This document shows positions 11,810 to 22,200 of a DNA stretch of 64,000 nt, one piece after another (positions within the stretch are counted from its first letter, which is position 1; each line of letters starts with the position of its first letter). The stretch lies in the NCBI GenBank assembly GCA_947561585.1, contig CANNZV010001064.1, positions 1 through 64,000 of the forward strand, written 5' to 3'. The position numbers and the translations under genes are program-made. The DNA is from Caprella mutica. Its lineage: Eukaryota > Arthropoda > Malacostraca > Amphipoda > Caprellidae. The notes beneath the pieces are model-generated. The model searched no databases and was not told the origin of the DNA. It saw only the letters and a program-made list of their open reading frames with translations.

Positions 11810-13429
11810 ATTGATATCTAAAAATATATCTAAAATAAAGAAAAAATGTATTGTCTGTAGGAAATGAAATTATAAGGAGTCGAAGTATAAATATGAATAA
11901 TTGTCAAACTTAACTAAAAAATTAAAGTTTCTTTTTACTGGCCTTTTCTTTTTGGTGGAGGAATGTTATTTATATTCATTTCAAAATAATAAGTTTACGA
12001 AAAACTGAACCAATTTATTTTTATTTATTCAATGAACTATTGTGATGATTATTTGCTACCAAAATTTACCTTTCCATGATGCTACAGTAATAATTATTCT
12101 CAAATTAATCTCTAGAATATCACAGACGAAAGGAAATGGTATCGAATACTACATATATACCGCTGGTGTAGAACCATACTCTTTAATTCTCTCCGTCTAT
12201 AATATATTTAGGATCTATGATTTTAAAAGCATATTGTCACAACCATATAACCGTTAACTTCATTCTTTATCTTACAGCACTTTTTTCAAAAACTTTCCTC
12301 CGCTTTTCTCACGAGTGTTCTTTCTTTTTCTTTTACGGCGGCGTAAGAAGTAGCAATGTTTTGTCTCGTCAGTCCGTTATTTTCTTAGGTACCGACTAAA
12401 GACATTTCTAAAGAGAATTTGATTCTTTATAGTTAATTTAATCAACCGAATGGATTTAGCAGGAGAAATAGGGTCTAGATATTACCTAGTATATCAAGGC
12501 TTAACCCTTCACTGCCTGGTTTATTATACGAAACTGTGCATTATATGTAGAGTTACTTAGGATAAAATTTAAAAAAAATGTGGAACCGTACGATTATTCT
12601 TGAATTACACTATTGAAAAATGTTCTCAAAAAGACTATTCCATTTTTGCTATTACGCGTAAAATATTCAACATGAAACTCTTCAGCACGTTCTTATAACA
12701 AAACGGTATTCAAAGATACCTAATATGTCACCTTTTATTTATTTAATAATTCATATTTTATTCAATATTTCACTTTCATTTATTTATTATTACACTTTCA
12801 TTTATTTAATAATTCACCTTTTAATTATTTTTTATTACACTTTTTATTTCTCCTTTTTTACAGGTTACATGACGGCTCTTCATTTTCCTCCTGGTCAGCA
12901 GTAATTATTTAAAACGTCTTAAATTAATCCATAAAAATCAAAGTATAAACACTATTTAAATAATTTCTATCTATGTGAATAAGAAAATTTACTCAATTTT
13001 TTTAAAATAAACTTTCTTTATTTTATGCCATAAGTTTTTCTCTCCAAATTTCTACAAAATTATGAAAATTTATTAAATAAAATAAAAATTATTTATCAAA
13101 AAATATTTAAATTAAAGGAAAAGAAGACGAATATTGCAAGAATATAAATTATATTTGCACAATATATATTAATTGGCTATAGTACACACTGTACCATTTT
13201 TATGAAGAGTTTATGACATACATACAATTTTATTCCTAAAATAGATATCAATATTTTTCAGTACACAAAATAAGATATTTTTATCTAGATATATCTTATT
13301 TTTATCTAGATATCTTTGGATATAAAATGTACTAACCCCTCCCCATTCTTTTATTACATTTAGCCCTTAAATTAAATATAAAAATATATTTTACTGAATG
13401 ATATAGGGTTAAATATGGATAATACTAAT
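11810..13429. other. AT-rich intergenic region with a partial family B element
   Basis: 12110-12245 is the right part of a family B MITE (GGATCTATGATTTTAAAAGC then ATATTGTCACAACC). TTAACCCTTCACTGCC at 12495 looks like the end of a TTAA-type element whose partner was not found. The rest is featureless AT-rich DNA. Confidence 0.55.
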
Positions 13430-13431
13430 GA

Positions 13432-13638
13432 GGGTAGATTACGAATTATCGGTCAGTTTCACATCTTCGGTCATATAAGAAAAACAATATTTTAATTGTT
13501 ATTTTATTTAAATTGGTATCCATGATACCTGCAGGCATCATGGATACCAGTTAAGATAAAATAACAATTAAAATATAGTTTTTTTTTCTTATATGACCGA
13601 AGATGTGAAACTCAACGATAATTCGTAATTTATACCCT
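13432..13638. mobile_element. Family A MITE, copy 3
   Basis: Full-length copy with the GGTATCCATGATACC central palindrome. The ends are GGGTAGATTACGAATTATCG and the near-inverse ATAATTCGTAATTTATACCC. Confidence 0.9.
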
Positions 13639-13916
13639 AGTTATAATTATCACAAAATATATCATTCTTAGCATTTTTTTTAGTGAATTTCAATGAAGAC
13701 GGAAAAATAGATTTTTTTGTACTACTAAAGTTATTATCTTGCATGGGTTGAATTCATGTTCAAACTAACATAACAGCCTTTATATCGTTTTATAGTTTTT
13801 ATAACCCGTATACCGAGTCAAAGACTTTTCCTCTTTTTCTGAAAGGCGTAACGTACGTACGAAACACAAACACAGAATAAATATTATTTATAAGTAATTA
13901 ATGATACATAGTTTGA

Positions 13917-14118
13917 GTTACGAATTATTGGTCAGTACTACATCTTCGGTCATATAAGAAAAAACGATACAAAAATTGTTATTATTACACAGTGCTATCT
14001 AATACTTCTGCAAACCCGGGTTTGCAGAAGTATTAGATAGCACTGTGTAATAATAACAATTTTTGTATCGTTTTTTCTTATATGACCGAAGATGTAGTAC
14101 TGACCAATAATTCGTAAC
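13917..14118. mobile_element. Family A MITE, copy 4: perfect 202-bp palindrome
   Basis: The two 101-bp halves are exact reverse complements meeting at CCCGGG (centre between 14017 and 14018), with no spacer and no mismatch that I can find. The outer 50 bp of each arm are the family A terminus (GTTACGAATTATTGGTCAGT...). The inner part matches the centre of copy 1. CTTACCCTA follows the right arm. Confidence 0.95.
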
Positions 14119-14307
14119 TTACCCTAGTTTGAGCTTCAAATAATTATTAAATGCATGAATATGAAATACATTTCTAAAACTAAAGGGAATTATAGACTAA
14201 AGATCCCATTATATATAAAAATAGATTAATACGAAAAACTAAATGAATAAAGATAATAAGATCAAATGGAGAATAAATGTATACATACACACATACAAAT
14301 TAGTAGG

Positions 14308-14477
14308 GTTGCGACAATATGCTTTATAAATCATAGATCATAAGAATATCACAGACGAAATGAAATGGTATCGAATACTATATACCGCTGGTGTAGAACG
14401 ATTCATTACTCTTTAATTCTCTCCGTCCATAATATATTCAGGATCTATGATTTTATAAGCATATTGTCACAACCCTA
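14308..14477. mobile_element. Family B MITE, copy 2 (full length)
   Basis: Terminal inverted repeats TAGGGTTGCGACAATATGCT and the inverse AGCATATTGTCACAACCCTA, about 170 bp, no coding capacity. The internal landmark ATACCGCTGGTGTAGAACGA is shared with the copies at 12110 and 26523. Confidence 0.88.
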
Positions 14478-14479
14478 GT

Positions 14480-15670
14480 GATTAGCGATTTCTGAATAGA
14501 AAACGGAATGGTTAAATACGAAAAAAGCGATATTTTATGGTTAAATAAATAGTAATTTAACAGAATTTTGTTTAGGAACCAAATAACCTGACGCTGAATA
14601 GACAATGAGTAGCTACAAGGGACCTCGAAGAAGTAGTCAGACAGGAAAGTTGTTAATGAACAAAGTCACCAACAAGCAATAGTTAGGAGACAATGCTCAT
14701 AGATGCAGAAAAGCTACTCCGTGATAAGCTGTATGGCAAATTGTACTTCATTTGATGATACTCTACCAATCTCATATTAAAATCAGCTACGAATAAGTTT
14801 ATTAAAATATGAAATAGTTACGAAGTAAGGAATGTAGTTGACCGTGTACCAAAATGGTACATACCGTAGTTAAAATGTTTAGGTATCATATAGCATAGTT
14901 TATACATAATATATCACATATCATCAGCAATAATGTGATTTCAGACCATCTAATGATAGGCAGCTATTTAGTAGCTATAATACAAAATTTGAGATTTATA
15001 ATTATTCTGAATTTATTTCATGTTTTGATTAGGGTATGTCTGAGTTATCGGACAGTTCCACATTTTCGATCATATAAGAAATGAAATTATTATTTAACTT
15101 CTATTTATAAGATATCGTGGATACCAATTAAAATAAAATATAAATTATTATTATATATTTTTACTAACATGATCAAAAACGTGGAACCGTCCTATAACTC
15201 GGAACTTACCCTAGAAAAAAATCACTGATTATTTTTTTATGAGTTTTAATTTTTTGAACGTTTTCATTTAAAAAAATAAACATATTTTACTAATAATTTT
15301 TTTTTTATAAAATTAACATGAAGTTAACAATGTTACATATTTTAACAAACAATTTAGCAAAGTGAAATTAGAGAGGAAAGTTAACATTGATAATAGCTAA
15401 TTATTAAACACATAAAAGAACTGGTAAGTAGAGGAATATAAAGGGACACATAAAACAGAACAGTTAAAATATATTTACTAGCTATAATAAAAGTAATTTT
15501 ATCAGGTGACCAGAGGTTGAGTTTCATCAGGACTTGCCTGACGAGTCCTGAAAAGAAAGTTTAAAAATATATCTAATTATCTATATAAAAATTGCACCAA
15601 ACAAACTAAATCATGTTAGGTAGTAAAAATTTTTTTTAGAAAAACGATCACAACTGGCATATACTTTTCA
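14480..15670. other. 3' flank of the mucolipin gene with repeats
   Basis: 14600-14735 is a copy of the dispersed GAAGAAGTAGTCAG...GAAAAGCTACTCC fragment. 15032-15213 is a diverged family A copy (AGGGTATGTCTGAGTTATCG ... AACTTACCCTA). No clear poly(A) site for the mucolipin transcript could be chosen among many AT-rich hexamers. Confidence 0.5.
15032..15213. mobile_element. Family A MITE, copy 5 (diverged)
   Basis: Ends are AGGGTATGTCTGAGTTATCG and the inverse TATAACTCGGAACTTACCCT, with internal CATTTTCGATCATATAAGA and GTGGATACC. This is a diverged subgroup (GTTCCACATTTTCGAT) also seen at 36936, 46607, 48578, 51133 and 55652. Confidence 0.8.
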
Positions 15671-15675
15671 CGTTA

Positions 15676-16053
15676 GGTAAACCTAATACCTAATATTAGC
15701 AAAGCTAATACCTAATATTAGCAAAGCTAATACCTAATATTAGCAAAGCTAATACCAAATATTAGCAAAGCTAATACCAAATATTAGCAAAGCTAATACC
15801 AAATATTAGCAAAGCTAATACCAAATATTAGCAAAGCTAATACCAAATATTAGCAAAGCTAATACCAAATATTAGCAAAGCTAATACCAAATATTAGCAA
15901 AGCTAATACCTAATATTAGCAAAGCTAATACCTAATATTAGCAAAGCTAATACCTAATATTAGCAAAGCTAATACCTAATATTAGCAAAGCTAATACCTA
16001 ATATTAGCAAAGCTAATACCTAATATTAGCAAAGCTAATACCTAATATTAGCA
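15676..16053. repeat. 22-bp hairpin minisatellite (TATTAGCAAAGCTAATACC)
   Basis: About 17 copies of a 22-bp unit. TATTAGC-AAA-GCTAATA inside each unit is a perfect 7-bp inverted repeat with a 3-base loop. Units come in CCTAA and CCAAA versions grouped in blocks. The array overlaps the 3' end of the mucolipin coding sequence: the last seven codons and the stop of that gene read through its degenerate edge. Confidence 0.95.
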
Positions 16054-16221
16054 AGGCATAACATACCTAATATTAGGAAAGCAGAAGCAAAAGAACCCGT
16101 TGACCATATCGTGGATGGTGCGGTCCCCCTCATCGTGGAACACACGACTGGTGGGCTCCTCTCGACACTCTTCTACAAACTTCTTGAGAGGAGAGAGCGG
16201 GAAACCATCCTCGTAATATTT
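16048..16221 (-). CDS. Trpml: Trpml exon 13: cytosolic tail and stop
   Basis: 58 codons after CTCGTGCAG. The conserved part [20 protein letters not shown] aligns with the post-S6 segment of mucolipins. The FFCFCF cluster follows, then PNIRYVMPC and a TAA at 16048-16050. The codons after FFCFCF use AATATTAGG and the TAA of the adjoining 22-bp repeat, so the terminus is partly satellite-derived. Confidence 0.88.
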   Translation of the reverse strand, partial: KYYEDGFPLSPLKKFVEECREEPTSRVFHDEGDRTIHDMVNGFFCFCFPNIRYVMPC

Positions 16222-19200
16222 CTGCACGAGAGGAATAGTAACGACATAAGTTTATGAGAAATAGAAACAAAAACGATCATCAAAGCTAAAGTTAAAAGAA
16301 TCGAGGTACGGATTTTGAGAGAAATTAAAAATTAGGTAATCACTAGCTATTTGTGAATGTCAAAATAACCTTATGTCACAAATACTTTATACTTGGAAGG
16401 TCATTTTCAGTCCTCAGTGTCATTTTGAATCAAATAAAATATCAGTCAGTAGCTAAACAAGAGATTAAATTACACCATTTTATATCCAAAGACTAAAAAT
16501 AATAGACAGAGCGTATTGAATTCTAAACCAGCGGAAGGTAGCCATATAGTATTCGACACCATTTCATTTCGTCTACGATATTCTTGATATCTATGATTTT
16601 AAAAGCATATTGTCACAACTCAGAATTGTAGCTACTAACCTTGATGGTATCATAGGCATCCATAATAATGGCTAGGAAGAGAGACAGGATGACGTAGATG
16701 AAGAGGGAAATGAAGGAGTAGAGGTAGATCCTGCTGAACCACCAAATCACAGGGTCCTTATCGTTGGTGGAGGAGAAGGTGGCGTACATATCGTCACCAT
16801 TGATGAGGGAGTAGAGACATTCCATGGTGGAAGAAAGGGAGTGGAACTGCAAACAAGAATATATATCTTAACCTCGTTTACAGAAATTGATACATTGCAT
16901 CTGAACAGATCAATTAAATGAATCATAATACACAGAAATTTAAATTTTACATTTGAAAAGATTAGATGTAGCTAGCTATAAAATGTAAACAGAAAACTAT
17001 ATTTAATAAATATTAATTCAAAATAGCTAACCTTTAATCCTTAACATTCATAAAACTGGTTCAAAAGTCAGTTTAAGTGATTAAATAAGATCACAATAAC
17101 AATAAGTGGTTAAAAGATTTCAAAATTCCTTCAACTCCCCTCTATCTATCCTATAGTTAGCTAGCTAATACTTTGAAACTACCATAAAAGGTTTAACTCC
17201 ATATAGCTAGCTAGTTAATATACTTTTAAATGTCTAGAATAGACCTTAAATGACCATAATTTTAACTCCAATTAATACAATTTAAATGACCATGAAGGGT
17301 TTTCAAATCTCTAGAAGACCTTTAAATAATAACTCTCTACAATATAATTGAACGTCAATTCTTTACAATAGGCCTTTAACACGTTCACTACGTGAACGCT
17401 AGTGGTACACATTTGTACCACTAGCTATGTATAGTACTGATAGACTTAGTGGTAGCTACACTATTTTGAATCCGAATTAATTAAGTTGTGACAATGCGAA
17501 CTACAAATTATACCACTGTTTTTATCATACAGACAATATCAATAGGTACACACAGAGACACTCAGCTCCTCTCGCTAAAACATGTCATACAGAAGCAATA
17601 ATGTAAACTTGTAATTTTTGGAAAAGTCAGTCAGGCTAAACGGAGTTTAGAGCAATTGTAGTAAACGTGTTAAATGACCATAAAGAGCTTTAAAACCCCA
17701 TAGCTAATAAACTTAATCTGAGTGAAGGTGTTGAGTTACCTTGATGTGGTAGGGGCTGAGTACAACCCATCCGCAGAAGCAGTAGCCCCCAAACAGCAAC
17801 ATGATACAAATGGAGTACCTGAGGACATTTGGCAGACACTTCTTCAGGGTGAGGATCAGCACCTGGAACAAAAGTTGCAGTTAGGAATGGTTTGACGGGG
17901 TGGCGGCAAAAGGTGATATGGCAAGTTAAAGTAAATACTGATAATATCTTAGTTAGGTCACCATTGAATAAATGCATATTAATGAATTTTACAACTAGGC
18001 TGAACTAGCTATATATTAGCTAGCTACTTGTAATTAAACTAATTCATTAGGGTGATTGACATCTGATTCAGAACTGAAGGCCATATCACTAACTAGTAAC
18101 TTTGAATATTATACCATAAACTAAAGCTAGTTAGCTACTTCATTTTCTAAAAAAAAAGCGAGAACACTTACATTGTAGGTTCTGAAGAAGCCGAGGTACC
18201 TGATGCACCCAAACCAGACTAGCAGATTGCCCACTCCGAGGAAAAGTGAGCAGACGTTCCATGTGTCCAGGTAGCCTTCATAGTTCTGCGATGGGAAGAA
18301 CTGGCATGTGATGGAGAGAGCGAAGGATGATGGGGTGTGAGAGATGGGGCATGATGGGTTGATATATATGGAGATGGGGTGGGAGTGAAAAAATTTTTTT
18401 GAATAATAATTATATTAAACCAAATTCCCAAGCAAATTAGATTAAAATATATATTCAGAAAAAATTAAAGGAGTAGCTAGTAGATATAATTTCCATGCAG
18501 AATCAAAATTTATAGTTCAAAATCACATGTGATATCATAATCACAATAGTTCATTTGAATGAAAATAAAATACGGTAATATTTTTGGCTCTAGGAAATTT
18601 CGGTCTCGGAAAACTTGGTCTCAGTTTATAAGCGTTATTTAAGAACAATGATAGAAAAGGCTGAAATTAGGAGTACTAAACTGTGTTGTTTATTTATTAA
18701 AACCGGATTAAATCATTAGCCGTTGTAAAATGATACACAACATTAGTAATTTTGACATGTTTTGACATTTATTGAACATGAGATTTGAGCAAAAAATTCG
18801 GTCTCAGGTACAGATGAAACTTATGAATTAAATGCATCGGGGGGATGTATCCCGAACCCAGATACCGCAAACTACATAACGGTCATTTATAATTCTCAGA
18901 CCGTAATTTCAAGACCAAAATTTCCTGCCACCAATAGCTATTTTCAATCAGACTAAAATCTTAGCCAAGTTCAAGAGTATCAGAATCACTGTCAGAGTTT
19001 CAATCCAAGGCACCATGCAGAAAACTCTGCACCAAATTCAACTTGTCACAGTCTGAAAAAAGTATATTTTACTTCAGACATGAAAAAATAGTCAATCGAC
19101 AAGCATCATTTGGTGAAAACAGTAAAAAAATTAGGCAGCTTTAAAAATCTCATTTTTGTTATGTAGAAAATACGACTGTGACAGTTTTAGTTCAGTAGCA

Positions 19201-22200
19201 GAGATTCTTACTCACCAAGGAGCCTTTTACGAATTCTTTGAAGTGTATTCTGAGTGCCTGAAGAGATGAGGTTAGTGAGTCAGTTCTATGCAATCAGCAG
19301 CCAGGTTAGTAAAGCAAAGCAGAACGACTTACCAGTAAAGCAGTAAAGCTTTACATGCAAAGCAGTAAAGCATGCAGTTCTTGGTACACTTCATTTCTCA
19401 TGTAGCTAACATGATTTAATTGGGATATTGAAGTCATTTCGAACAACTTCAGATGAATAGTTTTAAATATTCATATTGTAGCTACATTGTTCATCAATTA
19501 GAGTCAGAAATTAAAATATAAATAAATAGATTTAAGAAAAAAGGCACCAAAAAATAGGAATGAATGGATATCAAATTTGAAAAATGAGGATGATTAAAGT
19601 TGGCGTTTCTAGCAAAGAAAACTGAAGCAGAGAAAAAGAAAAGCTCAAAGCAAATGTTAAGAAGCATCTTAGCTAGCGTCGACCCGGATCGGTTCCCGCA
19701 GTGAATGATCCAGTGTCGGTTCCCGCACTCTATATAACTTCCGAAAGAAACATTATTTTTCAAATCTGTAAACACAGTTTAAAAGAGCTGTTTCTTAGCA
19801 ATCTTTTGATATATTTACATTTGATATACTCTCGATAAGTAAAATTCTATTCGCGATCAAATAAAACATACATTTTAGGTACCTGAAAAATTTTCCACTG
19901 ATGTTTTCAACTATCGCGCAAACTTTGACATTACAAGTAAACGAAAGATGATACCTATCTAAAAATTGGTATGCATATAGGGTATGTACTTGGTTAACAT
20001 GCTTTAAAAGGAATTTTGTCAACTCAAGCCATTTCTAAAACTATGAAGGAAAACGTAAGTGCGAGAATCGACCCGATCGATAAATATGGGCTAGGGTCGC
20101 TTCCCGCACTTTTTCAGGGTTAGTTCCCGCACATCAAAATATCCATATTAAGTATATATTATATGTTTAGAGCGTGAGTAATATATTATATTTCTTCCAG
20201 GTTATCATAACTATTAAATACATTATATAACTTGTTTGATCATGCCGAAAAAAAAAAAATTCAACAAAAAAAGAAAAAAAAATTAGAAGAAAGCAAAGTA
20301 AGAGATGCGATTGGTAAAGTGGGAGGTGGACTCTATCAAGGAAAGCTGCAAAATAAATTGGAATTCACGAATGGGCTTTCCGTGACCGAATGAAGAGAAC
20401 TAGGAGCAATAACAGTGATAGCAGTGGCCGGAGATAAGTTACACCCACTTACCATTTTTAAAGGTGAGACCTGACGTAATAGTTACAAATTATGTAGTTC
20501 AGTGTTAAAATCACTATAAAATTGCTAATATCGTATCATGCAGAATTGCTCTATACAATCAAACTTTATTTACAGGTGTCAACCTTATGGCTATTGGCAC
20601 ACTCCCAATCCTTATCCTGGGACACAACATGCACGATCGGAAAAGCAGTGAAAGAGAACCACCACTAACCTCCCGAGGAGAAAAGGAAACTCACACCTCA
20701 AGCAAGTCCCCAAAAGTAGCCAGGCGATATAGAAGAACCAAACATATCTGGTAGAGCCCACATCAATTATCACAAAGAGAACACTTTCACTGATTCGAAT
20801 ACCTCATTCTATAAGAAAGAAATATCTATCAATAGGAGTTTCGAGCAGATTTTGTAGGACCACTTCACACAAAGAGTGCAACATCGAAAAGTTCGACGTA
20901 GGATAAATCTTGAAGCTCAAGTTCTGACAATGGATGAATTAAGAATTTTGTGATGAAATAGAGAAAGAAAAGAAAATGAATTGTTAAAATAGGAAAACGG
21001 AAAAAGTAGATGAACAGTTGCAGCCAATTTGCTCCAGCACTAGTGCTGAAGAATCAAACGTGGATATAGATAAGGCACCTGTATAAAATTTCAACCCCAG
21101 GCAACAGAGGAGTATTTGAAGAATGTAGAAGAAAAATATTGTTTAATTTGTGTAGTTTCATTTGGGAAGGAACTATTGTACATAGGCATTGGTAAACCAA
21201 ATTGAATAATTTGTTTAAATTAATGTTCATAAACGGAAATCCACGTAAGGCCAGGTCATTCTATTATTATTTTATAGCCATATTCTAAGAATATATTATT
21301 TGATTAAAACTATACTAATTATAGTTTCATTTCTAGTTTATTTAGGAAATTCTGTATCTTAAATAAAGCATTTTCATAACTTGTTTCATTTAACCTGGCA
21401 ACGTTATCAAAAGCAGTCATTATCGTAGTGTAGTGAGGACTAGCTACTCTTCATGGCTGATTCCCACAACGTGGTAGATAATGAACGAGAGTCGGTTCCC
21501 GCACTGCGGGGCAGTTGAAAAAGGGTTGGTTCCCGCAGTGCGGGAACCGATCCCAGGCACTGCGGGAAATGACCCCTTAAAGTCAGAATTCTCCCCCGCA
21601 TATATTTCATCCCATAAAAGAGAAAGTACAAGAGATAGAAACTTAAGAATTACTACGATTATGCATCATACAGAGGTGAATACTCATGCCAATTTTTGTT
21701 AAGATACCGAACTTATTTTCGGAGTTAAAGCAAAGTGTGCGCAAATTGCGGGAAGCGATCCTGGTCGACGCTATAGGTTAGTAATTCTAAATACCTGAAC
21801 TGTAGTGGCTCCTACGAACTGTTTCGAAAAGAAATAATTGGCAATGTTAGATTTGATTAAAGGTAGAGGGAAAAGAAAAGCCCAAAGAAAATGTTAAGAA
21901 GCATCTTAGATGTAGGTTAGTAAGCTATTCTAAATACCTGAACTGTAGTGTCTCCTATGAACTGCGGCAAAGAAAGAATCGACAAGGTTAGATGTGATTA
22001 GTGACCCTTAAAAACTAGTTAGTCAACAAATAACTAGTACCTTCAAGTTATGAGTAACCAAAATTTTAAAATTATATCTCTATTAGAACTTCCTTCATTG
22101 CAAGATGTAAGATATACCTACATAAAAGATAATATTTAGCGATGAAACGGGACAACAAATTCCAAAACTAAATCCTAGAAAAAAAAATACTGATGCAGAT

